NCBI GenBank assembly: GCA_002070105.1
Contig: MWCQ01000005.1
Location: forward strand, 1 to 64,000
DNA length: 64,000 nt
Source of the DNA: Firmicutes bacterium ADurb.Bin193
GTDB taxonomy: Bacteria; Bacillota; Clostridia; Monoglobales; Firm-18
Direction of reading: 5' to 3'
The position numbers and the translations under genes are program-made. The notes beneath the pieces were generated by a model, which ran no database searches, was not told the origin of the DNA, and saw nothing but the letters and a program-made list of their open reading frames with translations. Shown piece after piece: positions 52,186 to 61,452 of this stretch. How positions within the stretch are numbered: position 1 is the first letter of the stretch; each line of letters opens with the position of its first letter.

Positions 52186-52344
52186 ATGCTAAAAGATTTT
52201 ACATGGAGTTTTTTCGAAAAAACAGGAAATATAGAAACATTTTTAGAATATAATATGATTCAAAATGCAAATAAAGCGTTCGGGTGCGAAGCACTTTCCC
52301 GAACGCAACCACTCGCCGCGCCAGCGGAAGCGAAGGCGGATTGA
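52186..52344 (+). CDS. yqzL: YqzL-like small protein with repeat-derived tail
   Basis: A 52-residue protein between era and recO, the usual place of yqzL. The first 27 or so residues (MLKDFTWSFFEKTGNIETFL, then EYNMIQ) match the YqzL pattern of a short aromatic-rich N-terminal helix with a TG turn. From about residue 30 the frame enters a family B repeat, so the tail AFGCEALSRTQPLAAPAEAK is encoded by the element. GGGGG eight bases before the ATG at 52186 supports the start. Function of YqzL is unknown. Confidence 0.7.
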   Translation: MLKDFTWSFFEKTGNIETFLEYNMIQNANKAFGCEALSRTQPLAAPAEAKAD

Positions 52345-52385
52345 TTCCGCCGCAGCGTGAAATTACGCGTTTTTTGCGTAATTTC
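52271..52385 (-). repeat. dispersed hairpin repeat family B, copy 3 (inverted)
   Basis: Read on the minus strand it starts with TACGC / GCGTA (52364-52380), has a middle hairpin GGCGGA / TCCGCC and ends with GCGTTCGGG / CCCGAACGC (52275-52306). It carries about 35 bp more in the middle than copy 2. It overlaps the 3' half of yqzL and lies 25 bp before recO. Confidence 0.75.
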
Positions 52386-52410
52386 CTATAAGTTAAAAAA
52401 GGTGAAGAGA

Positions 52411-53136
52411 ATGACGACGACAAAGGGTCTGATAATTAAAGAGACAAAGGTTGGCGAGGGGGATAAAATCCTTACAATTTTAACCTCCGAGTTAGGGAAA
52501 ATTCAGGCGGGCGCAAACGGGGCGAGAAGCTATAAAAGCAAGCTTATCGCAGGGTGTCAGCTTTTTTCTTATTCCGATTTTGTCCTTACGAAAAAGAAGG
52601 AGTGGTACCGCGTTTCCTCTGCAGAGCCCTGCGAGACTTTTTACAATCTTCGCCTTGATATTAAAAAATTAAGCCTTGCCACATATTTTTGCGACCTTAT
52701 CTGTGAGGTTGCAACCGATGGGGCCGACGGCGGGGATATCCTGCGCCTCGCCCTCAACACCCTTTACATATTGACAAAAAACGATAACCTTCCTCTGATA
52801 AAAGCGGTGTTTGAGCTTCGGCTTATGTGTGTGTCGGGCTTTGCACCGTCCGTTTTGTCCTGTGCCGTTTGTGCGGGGCAGGAAAATCTTACCCGTTTTG
52901 ATGTAAGCGGGGGAGTGTGCTGCGAAAGCTGCGGCGGGGTAAAAATATCCGCCGGCACGATAGATGCCCTTCGCCATGTATGCGAATGTGACCTAAAAAA
53001 ACTATTTTCTTTTAATGTCTCGAAGGCGGTCTTGGATGAGCTTTCATCGGTGGCGGAAAATTATATCGTATCTCAAACGGGCCGGAGCTTTAAGTCCTTA
53101 AAATATTATTTGACAATATCGGAAAAAATGGTATAA
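52411..53136 (+). CDS. recO: DNA repair protein RecO
   Basis: RecO anneals single strands and with RecR loads RecA in gap repair. The 241-residue protein has the N-terminal OB fold (TKGLIIKETKVGEGDKILTI) and a zinc site with two cysteine pairs (CAVC and CCESC). ATG at 52411 follows AGGTGAAG; the frame upstream runs into the repeat. Confidence 0.93.
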   Translation: MTTTKGLIIKETKVGEGDKILTILTSELGKIQAGANGARSYKSKLIAGCQLFSYSDFVLTKKKEWYRVSSAEPCETFYNLRLDIKKLSLATYFCDLICEVATDGADGGDILRLALNTLYILTKNDNLPLIKAVFELRLMCVSGFAPSVLSCAVCAGQENLTRFDVSGGVCCESCGGVKISAGTIDALRHVCECDLKKLFSFNVSKAVLDELSSVAENYIVSQTGRSFKSLKYYLTISEKMV

Positions 53137-53175
53137 TATACTTTCAAATAGGCATAAAAAATAGGAGGCACGATA

Positions 53176-55806
53176 ATGTCAAAAAAATTTGTTTATCTTT
53201 TCAGCGAGGGCGATTCCTCAATGAGAAATCTTTTGGGCGGAAAAGGTGCTAATCTTGCGGAGATGACAAGGCTCGGGTTCCCCGTTCCGCAGGGATTTAC
53301 GGTTACAACCGAGGCATGCACCAAGTATCATGCCGACGGGAAGGTTTTAAGCAGTGATTTGGTTGCGGAAATCGAACAGAATCTTGAAAAGCTTGAAGGG
53401 ATTGTAGGGAAAAAATTCGGTGATCCGTCAAATCCGCTGTTGGTATCCGTGCGTTCGGGGGCAAGAGCATCCATGCCCGGCATGATGGATACAATTTTGA
53501 ATCTCGGTCTTAATGATGAGGTTGTGGAGGGGCTTGCAGGCCTTACCTCTAACCCAAGGTTTGCATACGACAGCTACCGAAGGTTTATTCAGATGTTTTC
53601 GGATGTTGTTATGGAGCTTCCCAAAAGCAATTTCGAACGCATAATAGACGATATGAAGCACGAAAAGGGGATTAACCTTGATACGGAGTTTACCGCGGAT
53701 GATTTGAAGCAAATGGTCCGAAGGTTCAAGGAATACTATAAGCAAAACAGGGGTGAGGAATTCCCGCAGAACCCCAAGGTTCAGCTTCTTGAAGCGGTTA
53801 AAGCGGTTTTCCGCTCATGGGACAATCCGAGGGCAATAGTTTATCGCCGCATGAACGACATCCCGTACGACTGGGGCACGGCGGTCAATGTTCAGATGAT
53901 GGTGTTCGGAAACACCGGAAACGACAGCGGTACGGGCGTTGCCTTTACGCGCGACCCCTCCACCGGCGAAAAGGTGCTGTACGGAGAATTTCTTATGAAT
54001 GCTCAGGGTGAGGATGTTGTTGCGGGAATCAGAACTCCGCAAAAAATTTCCCAGCTTAAAGAGGTTATGCCTGAGGTTTATGCACAGTTTGTCGACATAG
54101 CGAAAAAGCTTGAAAATCACTACCGCGATATGCAGGATATGGAGTTTACCATAGAAAACAAAAAGCTCTATATGCTTCAGACCCGAAACGGGAAAAGAAC
54201 CGCACAGGCGGCTATAAAGATTGCCGTTGACCTTGTCGAAGAGGGCATGATTGATAAAGAGCAGGCTGTTTTGAATGTTGACCCCAAACAGCTTGATGCG
54301 CTTTTACATCCTATGTTCAGCGCAAGCGCGCTTGCAAAGGCTCCCGTTCTTGCCACGGGACTTGCCGCATCACCCGGCGCTGGCGCGGGCAGGGTTTATT
54401 TCACGGCTGCCGATGCAGTCGCCGCGGCAGAGCGCGGCGAGGATGTTATACTTGTTCGCCTTGAAACCTCACCCGAGGATATAGAGGGCATGAACGCCGC
54501 AAGCGGAATACTCACCGCAAGAGGAGGAATGACCTCTCACGCTGCGGTTGTGGCAAGGGGAATGGGTCGTTGCTGTGTAGCGGGCTGCGGAGATATAAGG
54601 GTTAACGAAGAGGAAAAATATTTTACGGTAGGCGACAAAATGTTTACCGAAGGTTCATATATTTCGATTGACGGAAGCACGGGCAAAGTGTATGAAGGAA
54701 AAATTGAAACCATAGAGGCGAAGCTTACGGGTGATTTTGCAAAGTTCATGTCGTGGGCGGACGAAATCAGAACCCTAAAGGTAAGGGCAAACGCGGATAT
54801 TCCGCGTGATGCTTTGGCGGCTGTTAACTTCGGCGCAGAGGGAATAGGTCTTTGCAGGACGGAGCACATGTTCTTTGAAGAGGACAGAATACCGATTGTC
54901 CGTGAAATGATAGTCGCAAAGACGGTTGACCAGCGCAAAAGGGCGCTTGACAAGCTCCTTCCCATACAGAGGGGCGATTTTGAGGGTCTGTTCAAAGCGA
55001 TGAACGGAATGCCCGTTACAATACGCCTTTTGGACCCGCCGCTTCATGAGTTTTTACCTTCCGCTGATGAGGATATCAAGTCCCTGTCGATTGAAATGGG
55101 CATTTCGTTTGACGAGCTTAAGGAAACGGTTGAGAGCCTGCATGAGTTTAACCCCATGCTCGGTCACCGCGGCTGTCGTCTTGCGATAACATATCCCGAA
55201 ATTGCCGCAATGCAGACAAGGGCAATAATCGAAGCGGCAATAAATGTAACAAAGAGCGGGCTTAACATTATACCGGAGATAATGATTCCGTTGGTAGGCG
55301 AGGTTAAAGAGCTTCAGTATGTTAAAAATGTGATAACCAAGACGGCCGACGAGGTTATTGCCGCCGCAGGCGTTACAATGAAGTATCTTGTGGGTACCAT
55401 GATAGAGGTTCCCCGTGCGGCGGTTACGGCCGACAGCATAGCCACAGAGGCAGAGTTCTTCTCCTTCGGAACCAACGACCTTACCCAGATGACCTATGGT
55501 TTCTCACGCGATGATGCGGGCAAGTTCCTCGAAGACTATTACGCAAAGAAAATCTTTGAGTCAGACCCGTTTGCACGCCTTGACCAGACAGGCGTCGGAA
55601 GGCTTATTGAAATGGCGGTTGAGCTCGGGCGCAAAACCCGCCCCGACATAAAGCTCGGTATATGCGGAGAGCACGGCGGCGACCCGTCGTCCATAGAATT
55701 CTGTCAAAGAGTGGGGCTTAATTATGTGTCCTGCTCACCCTACCGCGTTCCGATCGCACGCCTTGCGGCGGCTCAGGCAAAGATTAAGGCTGATAAACAG
55801 AAATAA
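53176..55806 (+). CDS. ppdK: pyruvate, phosphate dikinase
   Basis: PPDK interconverts pyruvate, ATP and phosphate with PEP, AMP and pyrophosphate; in anaerobes it often works in glycolysis. The 876-residue protein has the ATP-grasp part (LLGGKGANLAEMTRLGFPVP), the phospho-histidine loop GGMTSHAAVVARGMG and the C-terminal PEP-binding barrel (GLCRTEHMF, SFGTNDLTQMTYG, CGEHGGDP). AGGAGG precedes the ATG; a promoter-like TATAAT ends 38 bp upstream in the recO tail. A terminator follows. Confidence 0.97.
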   Translation: MSKKFVYLFSEGDSSMRNLLGGKGANLAEMTRLGFPVPQGFTVTTEACTKYHADGKVLSSDLVAEIEQNLEKLEGIVGKKFGDPSNPLLVSVRSGARASMPGMMDTILNLGLNDEVVEGLAGLTSNPRFAYDSYRRFIQMFSDVVMELPKSNFERIIDDMKHEKGINLDTEFTADDLKQMVRRFKEYYKQNRGEEFPQNPKVQLLEAVKAVFRSWDNPRAIVYRRMNDIPYDWGTAVNVQMMVFGNTGNDSGTGVAFTRDPSTGEKVLYGEFLMNAQGEDVVAGIRTPQKISQLKEVMPEVYAQFVDIAKKLENHYRDMQDMEFTIENKKLYMLQTRNGKRTAQAAIKIAVDLVEEGMIDKEQAVLNVDPKQLDALLHPMFSASALAKAPVLATGLAASPGAGAGRVYFTAADAVAAAERGEDVILVRLETSPEDIEGMNAASGILTARGGMTSHAAVVARGMGRCCVAGCGDIRVNEEEKYFTVGDKMFTEGSYISIDGSTGKVYEGKIETIEAKLTGDFAKFMSWADEIRTLKVRANADIPRDALAAVNFGAEGIGLCRTEHMFFEEDRIPIVREMIVAKTVDQRKRALDKLLPIQRGDFEGLFKAMNGMPVTIRLLDPPLHEFLPSADEDIKSLSIEMGISFDELKETVESLHEFNPMLGHRGCRLAITYPEIAAMQTRAIIEAAINVTKSGLNIIPEIMIPLVGEVKELQYVKNVITKTADEVIAAAGVTMKYLVGTMIEVPRAAVTADSIATEAEFFSFGTNDLTQMTYGFSRDDAGKFLEDYYAKKIFESDPFARLDQTGVGRLIEMAVELGRKTRPDIKLGICGEHGGDPSSIEFCQRVGLNYVSCSPYRVPIARLAAAQAKIKADKQK

Positions 55807-55845
55807 TAAGTTCGATTTTTGGGGTTATAAATACAAATATGCATT

Positions 55846-55882
55846 AAAAAAGCACGGCGGTTATAAAACCGCTGTGCTTTTG
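55846..55882. terminator. bidirectional terminator between ppdK and spoIID
   Basis: AAAAAAGCACGGCGGTT / AACCGCTGTGCTTTT with a 4-nt loop. Confidence 0.88.
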
Positions 55883-55900
55883 CTATATGTAATAAATACC

Positions 55901-56905
55901 CTAATACCTTACCACCGTTGCTCCGCTGTAATAGCTTTCCAAAATCTCCTTATACCCCTTACCCTGTTTTGCCATATGGTTTGCGCCGTACTGGCTCATT
56001 CCCACGCCGTGCCCAGCGCCTTTTACCGTAAAAACAATGCTTTCCCCCTCGAATGAAATATCAAAGCAGGCAGAATAAAGCCCGAACATTGACCTAACTT
56101 GCGTACCCTTTATAACCTCCCCGCCGATTACAACGCTTTCGACATAGCCGCCCTCGGTGCGGGTTGTTTTGCCTATCCAGCGTGAGCGATCCTTGGGGAA
56201 GGAGGCTTTTGGAAAGCCTGCCTTTATTGCGCTTGCAAATTCGCTGCACCCCACGGATACGCTTGTGATATAGTTTTGCTTTTGCTCCTCGCCGCTGCTT
56301 TTAACGCTTACGAGGTATGGAAGCGGCTCTCCCCAGACATCTGCGCTTGACTCCGTTGCGCCGTTTGCGCTTGCCGAATGAAAAACCGCAAGAATAGGCT
56401 CATTGTCGTAAACCAGTATTTCGCCTTGCGTGGCATCGACATATCCGTGAATTTTTGAAAGATAATCCTCAATCCATTGCTGGCCGTGAAGCTCTTTAAG
56501 CTTTTGAGGGGAGTAGTATGCACTGCAATGCGTAGGATTTGTGCAGATGTGCGCATCGGGATGCTCCGCGGAGCGTGATGCCTCGTCGTTTTCATAGCTT
56601 AAATATTTGTAATAGGCATAAGTCCTTGCGGCTACCGCTTGTGCCTTTTGCGCTTCGGGGTGAAAAAGTGCGGGAATTTCCGCAGGGACAACCCCCTTTA
56701 CATATTCCTCAAGGTCAATGGGGCGGGTTACTCCTTCATCGGAGAAATAAACATTTATTTGTGCGGGAAGGATGCTCTCTCCCAATAAAGGCGTCGGCAG
56801 GGACAGCTTTCCTTCCCTTTGCGCGGAGGGAATCATGGCAACAAGTACGGGAAGTCCGAATATAACAACCATACAGCCCAAATATGTTAAGACAAGCCGC
56901 TTCAT
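55901..56905 (-). CDS. spoIID: stage II sporulation protein D
   Basis: SpoIID is a membrane-bound lytic transglycosylase that, with SpoIIP and SpoIIM, digests peptidoglycan during engulfment. The 334-residue protein has an N-terminal anchor helix (LVLTYLGCMVVIFGLPVLVAM) and the family blocks EEYVKGVVPAEIPA, QAVAARTYA, FHSASANGATESSADVWG and GHGVGMSQYGANHMA. ATG at 56905 gives the family N-terminus; its AAAGG site is somewhat distant, so a TTG 12 bases earlier is possible. Confidence 0.94.
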   Translation of the reverse strand: MKRLVLTYLGCMVVIFGLPVLVAMIPSAQREGKLSLPTPLLGESILPAQINVYFSDEGVTRPIDLEEYVKGVVPAEIPALFHPEAQKAQAVAARTYAYYKYLSYENDEASRSAEHPDAHICTNPTHCSAYYSPQKLKELHGQQWIEDYLSKIHGYVDATQGEILVYDNEPILAVFHSASANGATESSADVWGEPLPYLVSVKSSGEEQKQNYITSVSVGCSEFASAIKAGFPKASFPKDRSRWIGKTTRTEGGYVESVVIGGEVIKGTQVRSMFGLYSACFDISFEGESIVFTVKGAGHGVGMSQYGANHMAKQGKGYKEILESYYSGATVVRY

Positions 56906-56965
56906 TGGTAAAATCAAATCCTTTCAACACTAATTTCTACTATTTTATTAATTTTATACTTTTTT

Positions 56966-57032
56966 AGAACAGGGCGCTGTGGTGCGCCGCGTTTTCCCGA
57001 ACGCAACCGCCCGCCGGACTGCGGCAAATTTT
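56966..57032 (-). repeat. dispersed hairpin repeat family B, degenerate copy
   Basis: Contains CCCGAACGCAACCGCCCGCC and a GGCGC / GCGCC hairpin in the same order as copy 3, but the pairing GCGTTCGGG arm is lost. It lies between the divergent spoIID gene and the promoter at 57034. Confidence 0.5.
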
Positions 57033-57033
57033 C

Positions 57034-57062
57034 TTGACATAGATATGTTTTTAATGTATACT
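57034..57062 (+). promoter_or_regulatory. promoter before the orphan membrane protein and secDF
   Basis: TTGACA (57034-57039), 17 bp, TATACT (57057-57062). It may drive 57130-59756 as one unit. Confidence 0.75.
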
Positions 57063-57129
57063 TTTTATGTTTGTTAATGGATATATTTCCAATGATAACC
57101 TATTTTGCGATCAGGGCGAGGGAAACCGA

Positions 57130-57483
57130 ATGACTGTAAATTACAGGACGAAAAAATTAATATTAGCGGTTTTAATTCTTGTTTGCTTTGCCCTTTTGGC
57201 AGTAACGGGTCATTCTTCCGAAAGCATACGGATTGTTCGCTGCGGCGAAAACAGGACAACCTCGCTTTTCAGCGGCGGCGTAGGCGATTGCTTTATATGT
57301 CTTCCCAATGAGCGATGCGTTGAAACGGTCAGCGTAAGAAACAGCGCCGTATTGCCTATGTTTTACTCCGGCGTAAATATTGAGAATGAAAAGTGCTGTG
57401 ATGTTCCGGGCGAAGTCCGTGCGGGAGTTTACACATCGCTTGAAATAGTTTTAAGCACAAATAAAAGTGACGGCAAAAAGTGA
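57130..57483 (+). CDS. small membrane-anchored Cys-rich protein, unknown
   Basis: A 117-residue protein I do not recognise. One hydrophobic helix at about 11-28 (LILAVLILVCFALLAVTG) after a basic start suggests a short inside tail and an outside domain of some 85 residues. That domain has five cysteines (in VRCGE, GDCFICLPNERC and KCCD), perhaps for disulfides or metal. ATG at 57130 follows GAGGG. It is 54 bp before secD and may be transcribed with it. Confidence 0.55.
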   Translation: MTVNYRTKKLILAVLILVCFALLAVTGHSSESIRIVRCGENRTTSLFSGGVGDCFICLPNERCVETVSVRNSAVLPMFYSGVNIENEKCCDVPGEVRAGVYTSLEIVLSTNKSDGKK

Positions 57484-57537
57484 CTTTTTTGAATTTTGGG
57501 AAACACTATCTATATAACTATAAAGGAGGAGTTTTGC

Positions 57538-58812
57538 TTGCGTGGTAGAAAACCTGTGTTTTTCATACTTGTGGCAATAATTGCGGTTTTAGGCTATATC
57601 GCCGCCTACGGGCTTGAGTTTTCGATCGGCGACAAGGATTACAGCTTTAAGGGCGCAAATAAAATGAGATACGGCATAGATATCAGGGGCGGAATCGAGG
57701 CGATTTACGAGCCGAAGGACGCCCAGGAAAAACCTACGGAGGAACAGCTTGAGGCGGCAAGGGCGATTATCGAAACCCGTCTTGATTTTCAAAACATTAC
57801 CGACAGGGAAATAACGGTTGATGTTGACAATTCGATGATTATAGTGAGGTTCCCGTGGCAATCGGAGGAAATTGACTTTGACCCGCAGGCAGCGATTGCG
57901 GAACTTGGAGAAACCGCACTTTTAACCTTCCGTGACCCTGAAGGCAATGTTGTGCTTAAGGGCGATATGATTGTTAAAAGCCAATCCGATTTCAACCAAC
58001 AGAACAATTCATATTATATAGACCTCGAGTTCAACGAAGAGGGTAAGGAGCTTTTCAAGGAAGCTACAACAAGGCTTGTTAATCAAAATATAGGTATTTA
58101 TATGGATGAGGATATGATTTCAAATCCGGTTGTTGAAACGGCGATTACAGAGGGAAGGGCACAGATAACGGGGCGGTTTACCGCTGACGAAGCTAAGGCG
58201 CTTGCGAATAAAATAAGCTCAGGTTCCTTACCGTTTTCGCTTAAAACCGAAAACAACAGCTCAATAAGCCCGACGCTTGGCAAGTCAGCGCTCGATATAA
58301 CGGTAAAGGCGGCAATTTTGGCGTTTATACTCGTATGCCTGTTTATGATTTTCTATTACAGGCTTCCGGGCTTTGTGGCGGTTTTCGCGCTCTGCCTTCA
58401 GCTTATCGGACAGCTTCTTGCGCTTTCGCTTCCTCAGTTTACGCTGACCCTTCCGGGTATTGCGGCGGTTATACTGTCAATCGGTATGGGCGTTGACGCG
58501 AACATTATCTCGTCAGAGCGAATCAAAGAAGAAATCCGAGACGGAAAAAGCGTGGGCGCCTCGGTTGAAGCGGGCTTCCACAAGGCGTTCTCCGCAGTGT
58601 TTGACGGAAACATTACCGTTATGATAGTTGCGGTTATAATATGGTATCTTGGTTCGGGAACCATGAAGTCCTTCGGATATTCACTGCTAACCGGCGTAAT
58701 TCTGAACTTTTTGGCGGGTGTAACGGTATCACGAATGATGATAAAGTCGCTTATTCAGTTTAAATGGCTCAGAAAGCCCGAACTTTACGGAGCAAGGAGG
58801 GTTGCGAAATGA
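57538..58812 (+). CDS. secD: protein translocase subunit SecD
   Basis: SecD, with SecF, uses the ion gradient to help pull proteins through SecYEG. The 424-residue protein has an N-terminal helix, the large periplasm-side domain (MRYGIDIRGGIEAIYEP) and the C-terminal RND-like helices (AVILSIGMGVDANIISSERI). It is shorter than E. coli SecD (615), as is usual in Firmicutes. The TTG start at 57538 has AAAGGAGGA before it. Overlaps secF by 4 nt. Confidence 0.95.
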   Translation: MRGRKPVFFILVAIIAVLGYIAAYGLEFSIGDKDYSFKGANKMRYGIDIRGGIEAIYEPKDAQEKPTEEQLEAARAIIETRLDFQNITDREITVDVDNSMIIVRFPWQSEEIDFDPQAAIAELGETALLTFRDPEGNVVLKGDMIVKSQSDFNQQNNSYYIDLEFNEEGKELFKEATTRLVNQNIGIYMDEDMISNPVVETAITEGRAQITGRFTADEAKALANKISSGSLPFSLKTENNSSISPTLGKSALDITVKAAILAFILVCLFMIFYYRLPGFVAVFALCLQLIGQLLALSLPQFTLTLPGIAAVILSIGMGVDANIISSERIKEEIRDGKSVGASVEAGFHKAFSAVFDGNITVMIVAVIIWYLGSGTMKSFGYSLLTGVILNFLAGVTVSRMMIKSLIQFKWLRKPELYGARRVAK

Positions 58813-59756
58813 TTGATTTTTATAAAAACAGATGGAAGTATTATATAATATCTCTGGCGATAATTGCTTTGGGAATTATTATGATTTTCGTAAACGGCGG
58901 CATTAAACTTGCTATTGAGTTTAAGGGCGGCGCGATTATAAGATACTCCTTTGAAGGCGAGCTTGACATAAACGAGGTTGGTGCTTTTGCCGCCGAAATC
59001 ATGGGCAGAGATGTTGCGGTTCAGGAAATTTCGAGCAACATCAGCGGCAAAGAGGGTGACGCCGCAAGCAAAAAAATCGTACTGAATTTTGCGGGCGATG
59101 AGGGACTTTCCGACGAGGCTCAGCTAAAGCTTGATGCGGCTCTTAAAGAAAAATATCCCGACGCAAAATTTGTTTCGGCAGGTTCGTCCGTAGTAAAGCC
59201 CTTTATCGGAAAAAGATTCTTGGCAAGAAGCATGAGGGCGATATTGCTCGCATCCATCCTTATGATTCTTTATATCTGGTACAGCTTCAGAAAAATTTCC
59301 GGCCTTTCCGCGGGTGTTATGTCGTTTGTTGCGCTTTTGCATGATGTTATCGTGGTATTTTTCGTTTTTATAATATTCAATATACCGATTAACGAATCAT
59401 TTATTGCGGTTTCACTGACAATACTGGGTTATTCGCTTAACGACACAATCGTAATTTTTGACCGCATAAGGGAAAACAAACGCTTTATGGGCGCTAAGGT
59501 ACCGATTGAGGAAATTGTTACAAAAAGCATAAACCAATCCCTTACACGCTCAATAAATACAGGCGTTGCAACATTTATAAGCATTGTGGTGGTTTATATA
59601 TTTGCGGCGATTTATGATATTGAGTCAATAAAAACCTTTGCGCTTCCCATGGCGTTCGGTATAATATCGGGCGCATACTCCACGATTTGCCTGGTGGGGC
59701 CGATGTGGACCTCATGGCAAAAATTCATAACAAAGGACAAAATAAAAACAGCTTAA
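58809..59756 (+). CDS. secF: protein translocase subunit SecF
   Basis: The 315-residue partner of SecD. It has the N-terminal helix, LAIEFKGGAIIRYSF and the conserved SLTILGYSLNDTIVIFDRIR, followed by NQSLTRSINT. ATG at 58809 overlaps the secD stop; AAGGAGGG precedes it. A strong terminator follows. Confidence 0.96.
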   Translation: MIDFYKNRWKYYIISLAIIALGIIMIFVNGGIKLAIEFKGGAIIRYSFEGELDINEVGAFAAEIMGRDVAVQEISSNISGKEGDAASKKIVLNFAGDEGLSDEAQLKLDAALKEKYPDAKFVSAGSSVVKPFIGKRFLARSMRAILLASILMILYIWYSFRKISGLSAGVMSFVALLHDVIVVFFVFIIFNIPINESFIAVSLTILGYSLNDTIVIFDRIRENKRFMGAKVPIEEIVTKSINQSLTRSINTGVATFISIVVVYIFAAIYDIESIKTFALPMAFGIISGAYSTICLVGPMWTSWQKFITKDKIKTA

Positions 59757-59765
59757 TAAAAGCTT

Positions 59766-59800
59766 TAATGCCCCGCCGCAAAATGCGGCGGGGCATTATT
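59766..59800 (+). terminator. secDF terminator
   Basis: ATGCCCCGCCGCA / TGCGGCGGGGCAT with an AAA loop, then TTATTATG. Confidence 0.85.
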
Positions 59801-59808
59801 ATGTCAAT

Positions 59809-59917
59809 GAATACCGTATGCGTTTACCTTAAAAAACTGTGCCTATTAAAAACCTGTCATTCTGAACATAGCGAAGAATCTTAAAAAAGTAATTCAAAAC
59901 TATATTCGCTTACCCTA
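59809..59917. repeat. dispersed repeat family A, copy 4
   Basis: AATACCGTATGCGTTTACCTT, then CCTGTCATTCTGAACATAGC with GAAGAATCTT, and a weak TATTCGCTTACCC end. Same order as copy 1, lying between the secDF and rpsT terminators. Confidence 0.6.
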
Positions 59918-59952
59918 AAAAAACAAATGCCCGATTTTCTTCGGGCTTTGGT
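59918..59952 (-). terminator. rpsT terminator
   Basis: On the minus strand GCCCGA / TCGGGC around AGAAAA, followed by ATTTGTTTTTTT. Confidence 0.85.
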
Positions 59953-59959
59953 TTTCGTA

Positions 59960-60223
59960 TTATACGGCGGTATTGAGTTTTTTGGCAAGCTGCGATTTTT
60001 TTCTCGATGCGGTGTTCTTGTGCAAAACACCCTTTGCTGTTGCCTGGTCCAGCTTTTTGACCGCTGCGGTATAAGCGTTCTTTGCTTCCTCGCTGTTTCC
60101 CTGTGACACCAAAAGTTCAAACTTTTTTATATAAGTTTTGAGCTGCGACTTAATCATCTGGTTGCGCAGCGTTTTAGCCTCAATAACCTTCACTCTTTTT
60201 TTGGCTGATTTAATGTTCGGCAA
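59960..60223 (-). CDS. rpsT: 30S ribosomal protein S20
   Basis: An 87-residue basic protein ([40 protein letters not shown]) of the S20 family. The TTG start at 60223 is right after GGGAGGTGAAAG and gives the expected N-terminus. It is divergent from gpr, as is common in Firmicutes. Confidence 0.96.
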   Translation of the reverse strand: MPNIKSAKKRVKVIEAKTLRNQMIKSQLKTYIKKFELLVSQGNSEEAKNAYTAAVKKLDQATAKGVLHKNTASRKKSQLAKKLNTAV

Positions 60224-60378
60224 ATCTTTCACCTCCCGCAATAATTTAAATCAAAAGCCGCCCTGCGGCAATTTACCGAGTTAGCAAAAGTTAGTATAAC
60301 ACTTTTTTTCATAAAATGCAAGGCTTTTTTTGAATAAATTTAAAAATAAGACAAACATTATAGTAAAGAGGTGAAAGT

Positions 60379-61353
60379 ATGTTTAATATAAGAACGGATT
60401 TGGCGGTCGAGGCGCATGAGCTGTACCGCGAGACGGACAGCCGTGAAGAGGTTCCGGGCGTTGTGGTTGATACCGAAAAACTTAAAAAAATTTCAATTAC
60501 AAGAGTTCATATAAAGGACAAAAAAGGCGAGGAGGCACTCGGCAAAAAAAAAGGAGTATATATTACACTTGAAATCCCGACCCTTATCCATAAAGAACAG
60601 GAAACCTTTGAAGACACCATTGCGGTTTTGTCGGACGAGCTAAAGCGTATTATGAACTTGAAAGAAAAGGACACCGTACTTGTTGTCGGGCTTGGAAACT
60701 GGCAGATTACCGCAGACTCGTTAGGACCGAAGGTTACCGAATCGCTTCTTATAACCCGCCATATGATAGAGCTTATGCCCGAGGAGATAGAAAAAGGCGT
60801 CCGGCCCGTATGCGCCCTGTCACCCGGCGTTTTGGGTCTTACGGGAATAGAAACAAGCGAAATCATAAAGGGTGTTGTTCAAAGAGTAAAGCCAAGTGTT
60901 ATTATAGCGATAGACTCTCTTGCCGCCAGAAAGCTAAGCAGAATAAGCACAACCATCCAGCTTACCGATACCGGCATAACCCCCGGCGCGGGGATAGGAA
61001 ACCCAAGGCAGGGGCTTTCGATTGATGAACTCGGAGTTCCTGTTATCGCCCTCGGAGTGCCAACGGTTGTCGATGCCGCAACAATGGCTAATGATACCAT
61101 CGACCTTATCATAGACCACCTTATGCAGCAGACGGAGCAGGACAGCAAGTTTTACGATGTGCTGAAAAACATCGACAGAGATAAAAAATACTCCTTAATC
61201 CAGCAGGTTCAGGGGCTTGAGCAGGGAGCCCTGGTGGTTACGCCGAAGGAGGTTGACGAAATAATAGAGGACATTTCCGAAATTATCGCCAACGCAATAA
61301 ATATAGCGATTCATGATTCCATAACATTGGACGACCTTAACAAGTATCATTAA
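60379..61353 (+). CDS. gpr: spore germination protease GPR
   Basis: GPR degrades the small acid-soluble proteins in germinating spores. The 324-residue zymogen has the propeptide-like start (RTDLAVEAHELY), the conserved VLVVGLGNWQITADSLGPK with an aspartate proposed in catalysis, and DTGITPGAGIGNPRQGLS. AGAGGTGAAAG precedes the ATG. With spoIIP next, this is the standard rpsT/gpr/spoIIP order and evidence that the organism can or could sporulate. Confidence 0.96.
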   Translation: MFNIRTDLAVEAHELYRETDSREEVPGVVVDTEKLKKISITRVHIKDKKGEEALGKKKGVYITLEIPTLIHKEQETFEDTIAVLSDELKRIMNLKEKDTVLVVGLGNWQITADSLGPKVTESLLITRHMIELMPEEIEKGVRPVCALSPGVLGLTGIETSEIIKGVVQRVKPSVIIAIDSLAARKLSRISTTIQLTDTGITPGAGIGNPRQGLSIDELGVPVIALGVPTVVDAATMANDTIDLIIDHLMQQTEQDSKFYDVLKNIDRDKKYSLIQQVQGLEQGALVVTPKEVDEIIEDISEIIANAINIAIHDSITLDDLNKYH

Positions 61354-61452
61354 AGGGCTTGTCTTAAAAAAACACCTTTTACAGTAAAACCCCGTCATAT
61401 ACCGACCCGCCTTGAATATACTTATAAAGACAGGCAAAAGGAGGCGAGACGG

